From Pseudomonadales bacterium (GTDB lineage: Bacteria; Pseudomonadota; Gammaproteobacteria; Pseudomonadales; Azotimanducaceae): a stretch of DNA of 64,000 nt. A model generated the notes under the pieces. The model made no database searches and was not told where the DNA came from. It saw only the letters and a list, made by a program, of their open reading frames with translations. Shown piece by piece: positions 60,404 to 64,000 of the stretch (position 1 is the first letter of the stretch; each line of letters begins with the position of its first letter). The DNA lies in assembly GCA_028283025.1 (NCBI GenBank), contig JAPYNO010000060.1, positions 1 through 64,000 on the forward strand, in the 5' to 3' direction. Position numbers and translations under genes: made by a program.

Positions 60404-61089
60404 GGCCGCTGTGATAAGCGATCAGGGAAATCAGTAAACACGCCGCGTGCGCCCATTGTTTGAAGCTCGCTGAATCGAGCGAGCTCGTTGACCGGGTACA
60501 CAAAGACCTGCAAGCCTTGATCGATGCAGCGCGCGACCCTGTCCGAAGTTGCGAGCTGGTCATGCAGATGGATTGACCAAGCGCCGAGTGCAATAGCGCG
60601 ACGCACTTTGGTCGCATCGGGCACTTTGAGCAACAGCGCGATCGGTGTGCTGCGATGCCTTGTTCGGAACGTTTCAAGTTCATCAAGCGAGAACGATGAG
60701 ACGAGTAGCGGATGAGATATGTCAGTTGAATTCAAATATCCGGCCAATGCCTCGCCACTACCTTCACCTTTGAGTTCGATATTGACGCCCGTTGCGCAGT
60801 CAAGCGCATCGAACACCTGATGCAGTTCAGGGATGCGCTCGCCGTCACCAGCATCAAGGGCTTGAATCGCCTCCCAGGACTTTTCTTGCAAAGAGCCGAT
60901 TCCGTTCGTGGTTCGTTCGAGCGTCGAATCGTGAAACACCGCCAAGCGGCCATCTGCCAATTGGATGTCAAGCTCGATGGCATCGACACCGAGACGTTCG
61001 GCAAGGCGAAAACTGCGCAGCGTGTTCTCAGGCGCAAGTCCCGCCGCACCGCGATGGCCAATGATGACAAACTCGGCATCAAAGCCCAT
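60361..61089 (-). CDS. ugpQ: Glycerophosphodiester phosphodiesterase, cytoplasmic
   Basis: 242 aa TIM barrel without signal peptide, like UgpQ. The catalytic IGHRGAAGLAPENTLRSF is at residues 10-27. The metal-binding DAIELDIQLADGRLAVFHDSTLERTTNG is at about 36-63. The later VNIELKGEG and FTDFPDRL complete the family pattern. It cleaves glycerophosphodiesters to glycerol-3-phosphate. Its ATG (61089) and the dnaX ATG (61093) are back to back with only three bases between, an unusually tight divergent pair. Confidence 0.92.
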   Translation of the reverse strand: MGFDAEFVIIGHRGAAGLAPENTLRSFRLAERLGVDAIELDIQLADGRLAVFHDSTLERTTNGIGSLQEKSWEAIQALDAGDGERIPELHQVFDALDCATGVNIELKGEGSGEALAGYLNSTDISHPLLVSSFSLDELETFRTRHRSTPIALLLKVPDATKVRRAIALGAWSIHLHDQLATSDRVARCIDQGLQVFVYPVNELARFSELQTMGARGVFTDFPDRLSQRPQAASRNCSRAKRA

Positions 61090-61092
61090 ACA

Positions 61093-62691
61093 ATGTCCGC
61101 CATGACCTATGAAGTGCTCGCACGCCGACTACGACCGCGCAGCTTTGACGAGCTGATCGGACAGGAGCATGTTGTTCGCGTGCTGCGTCATGCGCTCGAT
61201 CACGGGCGGCTGCACCATGCCTACTTGTTCACCGGGACGCGGGGAGTAGGGAAGACCACCATAGCGCGGATTCTCGCAAAGTGCATGAACTGCGAGCAAG
61301 GCGTGACGGCGACGCCCTGCTTGACCTGCGCAAGCTGCACACAGATCAGCGAGGGCCGCTTTCCAGATCTTGTCGAGGTCGATGCTGCATCGCGAACGCG
61401 CGTCGAGCAGACGCGCGAGCTGTTAGAGAACGTGCCCTATGCGCCGACCCAGGGCAAATATAAGGTGTACCTCATTGACGAGGTGCACATGCTCTCGCAG
61501 TCGAGCTTCAATGCGCTCTTGAAGACGCTCGAAGAGCCGCCGGAGCATGTGCGCTTCTTGCTCGCGACCACCGATGCCAGGAAAGTGCCGATTACTGTGC
61601 TTTCCCGGTGCCTGCAGCTACAGCTGAAGAATCTCCTGCCGGAGCGCATCTCTCCGTATCTGAAAGAGGTGCTTGAGGCCGACGGTGTTGCATTTGACCA
61701 AGATTCGATCGATGCCTTGGCGCGCGCCGGACGTGGCAGCATGCGCGATGCGCTATCGCTCACCGATCAGGCGATCTCCTATGGCAGCGGCGCCCTCAAG
61801 GCAAATGACGTCTATGCCATGCTCGGCGCCGTCTCGATCGAGAGCCTTGATGCGCTGATGGCTGCGCTTGTCTCCCAGGATGCGAGAGCGACCATGCGCG
61901 CCATCGGCGAGCTTGCCGAGCTTGGACTCGATTTTGCGGCTGTGCTTGATCAATTGACCTCGCTCTTTCATCAAGCGGCGGTGCATCAGGCGCTTCAAAG
62001 TGCGCCAAGCGCATCCCATTTGGGCAGCCTCGCGGCGTGGGATGCGACTGAGCTGCAGCTTGCGTATCAGATTGCCATCACTGCGGCGCGCGATCTGCCA
62101 CTTGCGCCAGACCCTCGCTGCGGCTTCGAAATGGCGATGCTACGATTGCTTGCGTTTCAACCGGGTCGTGACGCAGGTATTCGCGATACGGCGCGTGAAC
62201 ATCCCGCAATCACCGCTAGAGCGAAGCAGAGCGAACAGCCGCCGAGCCCTTCGGTTCAGCACAGTGCGCCTCGGCCCGAGATGCGCGCTGCGCAAGATCT
62301 CGACTGGCACGCGCTGAGCCAATCCCTTGATGCGCAAACTGATCCCTTGGTCAAGCAGCTTGCGCGCCAGGCTTGGGTGATTGAGCAGTCGGACGAGCGC
62401 CTTGTGCTTGGCGTGGACGCTGACTATGCGCCGAGCGTCGATGCCGCATCAGTGAATGCGCTCGGCGAAGCGCTCGCACCCCTGCTTGGCACTTCGGTCA
62501 CAATTGAAGTCCGTGCAGGGCAACCCGCCGAAGAGACGCCCTCACAACGCGATCAGCGGGTCTCAACGGAGCGCCGCTTGCAAGCGCAAACGATCATAGA
62601 AGCGGACCCCTTTGTCCGCTATCTCGTAGAACAGTTCCGTGCCTCAATTGTGCCGGAATCCGTGCAACTCGTAGGAGCAAATCATTCGTGA
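61093..62691 (+). CDS. dnaX: DNA polymerase III subunit tau/gamma
   Basis: 532 aa clamp-loader subunit. [20 protein letters not shown] is near the start. Walker [13 protein letters not shown] is at about 43. The four zinc Cys lie in KCMNCEQG and PCLTCASC. Walker [11 protein letters not shown] is at about 125, and sensor I is [10 protein letters not shown]. The C-terminal Pro/Ser-rich linker and tau domain ([15 protein letters not shown]) follow. I find no A-run slippery site for a gamma-form frameshift. ATG 61093, with ATG 61102 as alternative; the frame to 60820 runs through the antisense gene. Stop overlaps ybaB (GTGA). Confidence 0.95.
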   Translation: MSAMTYEVLARRLRPRSFDELIGQEHVVRVLRHALDHGRLHHAYLFTGTRGVGKTTIARILAKCMNCEQGVTATPCLTCASCTQISEGRFPDLVEVDAASRTRVEQTRELLENVPYAPTQGKYKVYLIDEVHMLSQSSFNALLKTLEEPPEHVRFLLATTDARKVPITVLSRCLQLQLKNLLPERISPYLKEVLEADGVAFDQDSIDALARAGRGSMRDALSLTDQAISYGSGALKANDVYAMLGAVSIESLDALMAALVSQDARATMRAIGELAELGLDFAAVLDQLTSLFHQAAVHQALQSAPSASHLGSLAAWDATELQLAYQIAITAARDLPLAPDPRCGFEMAMLRLLAFQPGRDAGIRDTAREHPAITARAKQSEQPPSPSVQHSAPRPEMRAAQDLDWHALSQSLDAQTDPLVKQLARQAWVIEQSDERLVLGVDADYAPSVDAASVNALGEALAPLLGTSVTIEVRAGQPAEETPSQRDQRVSTERRLQAQTIIEADPFVRYLVEQFRASIVPESVQLVGANHS

Positions 62692-62999
62692 ATCCAACAG
62701 AGATAATGAAGCAATTGAGCGGCATGCAGACGCGCATGGCCGAGCTGCAGGAAGAACTCGCCGCACAGGAGATCAATGGCGAGTCCGGTGGCGGCCTCGT
62801 GCGTGTGGTTGTCAACGGCAAGTTCGAGGCCAAGCGCGTGATCATCGACCCATCGCTTGCCGGCGAAGATTTGACTGTCATTGGCGATTTGGTGGCGAGC
62901 GCCTTCAACGCCGCTGCGCATCAAGTGCAATCGCAGCAAATGGAACAGCTTGGCGGTGCAATGAAACTTGGTGATTTGCCCGATTTTCTGAGCCGTTGA
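62688..62999 (+). CDS. ybaB: YbaB/EbfC nucleoid-associated protein
   Basis: 103 aa DNA-binding dimer. The sequence begins IMKQLSGMQTRMAELQEELA, then VVVNGKFEAKRVIIDPSLA and LVASAFNAAAHQVQ. Always encoded between dnaX and recR in such clusters. GTG 62688 overlaps the dnaX stop and its own stop overlaps the recR TTG, so the three genes are translationally chained. Confidence 0.95.
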   Translation: MNPTEIMKQLSGMQTRMAELQEELAAQEINGESGGGLVRVVVNGKFEAKRVIIDPSLAGEDLTVIGDLVASAFNAAAHQVQSQQMEQLGGAMKLGDLPDFLSR

Positions 63000-63598
63000 G
63001 CCAGCTTATCGAACAATTGGTCGAGGCCATGCAAGTGCTGCCTGGCGTGGGCGCGAAGGGCGCGCAGCGCATGGTCTACCGGCTGCTGGCAAGAGACCGA
63101 GACGCAGGCATTCGCTTGGCGAGCTTGCTAGAAGCCTGTATGCGCGAGGTCGGCGAGTGCGAAAATTGCCGCACCTATTGCGAGACCAAGCGGTGTCCGA
63201 TTTGCACAGATGTGCGTCGCGACACCTCGGCGCTCTGTGTGGTCGAGGGGCCGAGCGATCTACTGGCAATTGAGCGCTCCGCAGGCTACAAAGGTCGCTA
63301 TTTTGTGCTGCACGGTCATTTGTCGCCATTAGACCGCGTTGGGCCGGAGGACTTGGCGATCCCCAAAATGCTCGATGACATCAATGAACGCGAGGTGCGT
63401 GAAGTCATCTTGGCGACGAGTTCAACTGCCGAAGGCGAGGCCACGGCTTGGTATATCGCGCGCGCGCTCATCAATGCGCCGCACGAGGTGCGCGTGAGCC
63501 GTATCGCGCAAGGCATACCCTTGGGTGGCGAACTTGAATACACGGACGATGGCACCATTTCGCATGCGCTGATGGGGCGAACAGAGATGCGCTCGTGA
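62996..63598 (+). CDS. recR: Recombination mediator RecR
   Basis: 200 aa. Helix-hairpin-helix LPGVGAKGAQRMVYRLL is at about 15-31. The four-Cys zinc finger ECENCRTYC...RCPIC is at about 54-72. The TOPRIM domain has LCVVEGPSDLLAIE at about 80, and LATSSTAEGEATAWYIA follows. The start is TTG 62996 with a TTGA overlap to ybaB. RecR with RecO/RecF loads RecA at gaps. Confidence 0.95.
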   Translation: MSQLIEQLVEAMQVLPGVGAKGAQRMVYRLLARDRDAGIRLASLLEACMREVGECENCRTYCETKRCPICTDVRRDTSALCVVEGPSDLLAIERSAGYKGRYFVLHGHLSPLDRVGPEDLAIPKMLDDINEREVREVILATSSTAEGEATAWYIARALINAPHEVRVSRIAQGIPLGGELEYTDDGTISHALMGRTEMRS

Positions 63599-64000
63599 GT
63601 GCTATGCAGTTGCCGCACACTTGGGTGGATAGTGATGCGTCGCTCGAATCTGCCGCACGGCGTTGGGCAGGCGCTTCAGTGGTCGGCGTGGACATCGAAT
63701 TTGTCCGCTTCAATACCTACTACCCGCAAGCTGCCATCTATCAAATCGCAACTGACGAGGCGATCGACCTGGTCGATGCGACAGCGATTGAACAATTCGC
63801 GCCTCTCATCGACTTGCTCGATGCCGCACATGTCCTCAAGGTGGTGCATGGCGGGGGCGAGGACATGGAAGTCATCCATACGCACCTCGGCATGACGCCG
63901 CGCAATGTGTTCGATACGCAGCTTGCTGCCTGCATCGCAGGTCATGTCTGGTGCATCGGCTATGCGGCGCTCGTGAGTGCACGCCTCGGCGTGGAACTTT
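63595..64000 (+). CDS. rnd: Ribonuclease D, C-terminus cut by window edge
   Basis: A frame from GTG 63595 (GTGA overlap with the recR stop) or ATG 63604 runs off the right edge. The first 130 residues carry the DEDD exonuclease motif I (VVGVDIEFVRFNTYYP), AIYQIATDEAIDLVDA, motif II (LKVVHGGGEDMEVI) and VFDTQLAACIAG, all characteristic of RNase D, which trims tRNA 3' ends. The HRDC domains would lie beyond the window. Last gene of the dnaX-ybaB-recR-rnd chain. Confidence 0.93.
   Translation, partial: MSAMQLPHTWVDSDASLESAARRWAGASVVGVDIEFVRFNTYYPQAAIYQIATDEAIDLVDATAIEQFAPLIDLLDAAHVLKVVHGGGEDMEVIHTHLGMTPRNVFDTQLAACIAGHVWCIGYAALVSARLGVEL

Noticed and set aside
60820..61092. N-terminal extension of dnaX
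   Set aside because: It lies entirely inside the antisense glycerophosphodiesterase gene; DnaX homology begins at the ATG near 61093.
61093..62691. Programmed frameshift giving a gamma subunit
   Set aside because: No A-AAA-AAG-type slippery run was seen in the gene.
1..64000. tRNA, rRNA or replication origin
   Set aside because: No T-loop-like GGTTCRANYCC with a matching cloverleaf, no rRNA-like stretch and no DnaA-box cluster were seen by eye.

Overview
The window is a GC-rich chromosomal segment from a proteobacterium, most likely a gammaproteobacterium. The supporting features are the dnaX-ybaB-recR-rnd run, tesA divergent from a YbbA/YbbP-type ABC pair, a Cys-free L32 followed by fabD and fabG, GspC/GspD, Lrp next to ald, and many lipoboxes. 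I cannot place it to genus by reading alone. Coding density is high, with many 4-bp ATGA/GTGA/TTGA start-stop overlaps. I see no tRNA, rRNA or CRISPR array.

Layout. The left edge (1-236) holds the start of a leftward secreted protein, followed by hppA, an ion-pumping pyrophosphatase. From 2.5 to 15.7 kb a leftward run of twelve tightly packed genes appears to encode a trans-envelope machine. It has a MotA/TolQ/ExbB-like channel, two ExbD-like proteins whose periplasmic part is a coiled coil plus a von Willebrand A domain, a degenerate Hsp70/actin-fold protein, a PEGA-repeat protein with a Cys-less FGE-like domain, a TPR protein ending in a PEGA-like domain, a TPR protein ending in a TonB-like domain, four lipoproteins and a small acidic secreted protein. 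I do not recognise it as a named system; it is the best candidate here for something undescribed. tusA lies head-to-head with its first gene, and then comes a REP-associated tyrosine transposase (RAYT, 16.3-17.2 kb).

Scattered from 3.8 to 23.7 kb are 13 exact copies of the 12-mer GGGACACACACC, plus near copies. They occur in intergenic DNA and inside genes. About 0.01 copies would be expected by chance in 64 kb, and no exact copy lies in the right-hand 40 kb.

From 17.5 to 32 kb are housekeeping genes: gspD-gspC, an XRE regulator, rpmF-fabD-fabG, lrp and ald, an efflux adaptor plus outer-membrane channel without a pump, and metF-metH. An accessory stretch (32.1-36.3 kb) holds a Fic protein with an AbiEi-like N-terminus, small or broken ORFs, and a restriction-modification pair (adenine methylase plus HNH endonuclease) whose nuclease seems to have lost its ATG. 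Next come a FAH-family hydrolase and a hydratase of the homoprotocatechuate type, an AddA/AddB-like repair pair, and an AT-rich islet with a MntA/HepT toxin-antitoxin pair beside a TnpB relic.

From 45 to 64 kb are nadB, a sodium symporter, an overlapping run ybbA-ybbP-TonB receptor-ccmA-ccmB, tesA, trhO, bolA, a HEPN-like protein, a broken PIN toxin/antitoxin locus, an SDR, an MsbA-like exporter, a glycerophosphodiesterase, and dnaX-ybaB-recR-rnd running off the right edge.

All calls come from reading translations and motifs; no database search was possible.
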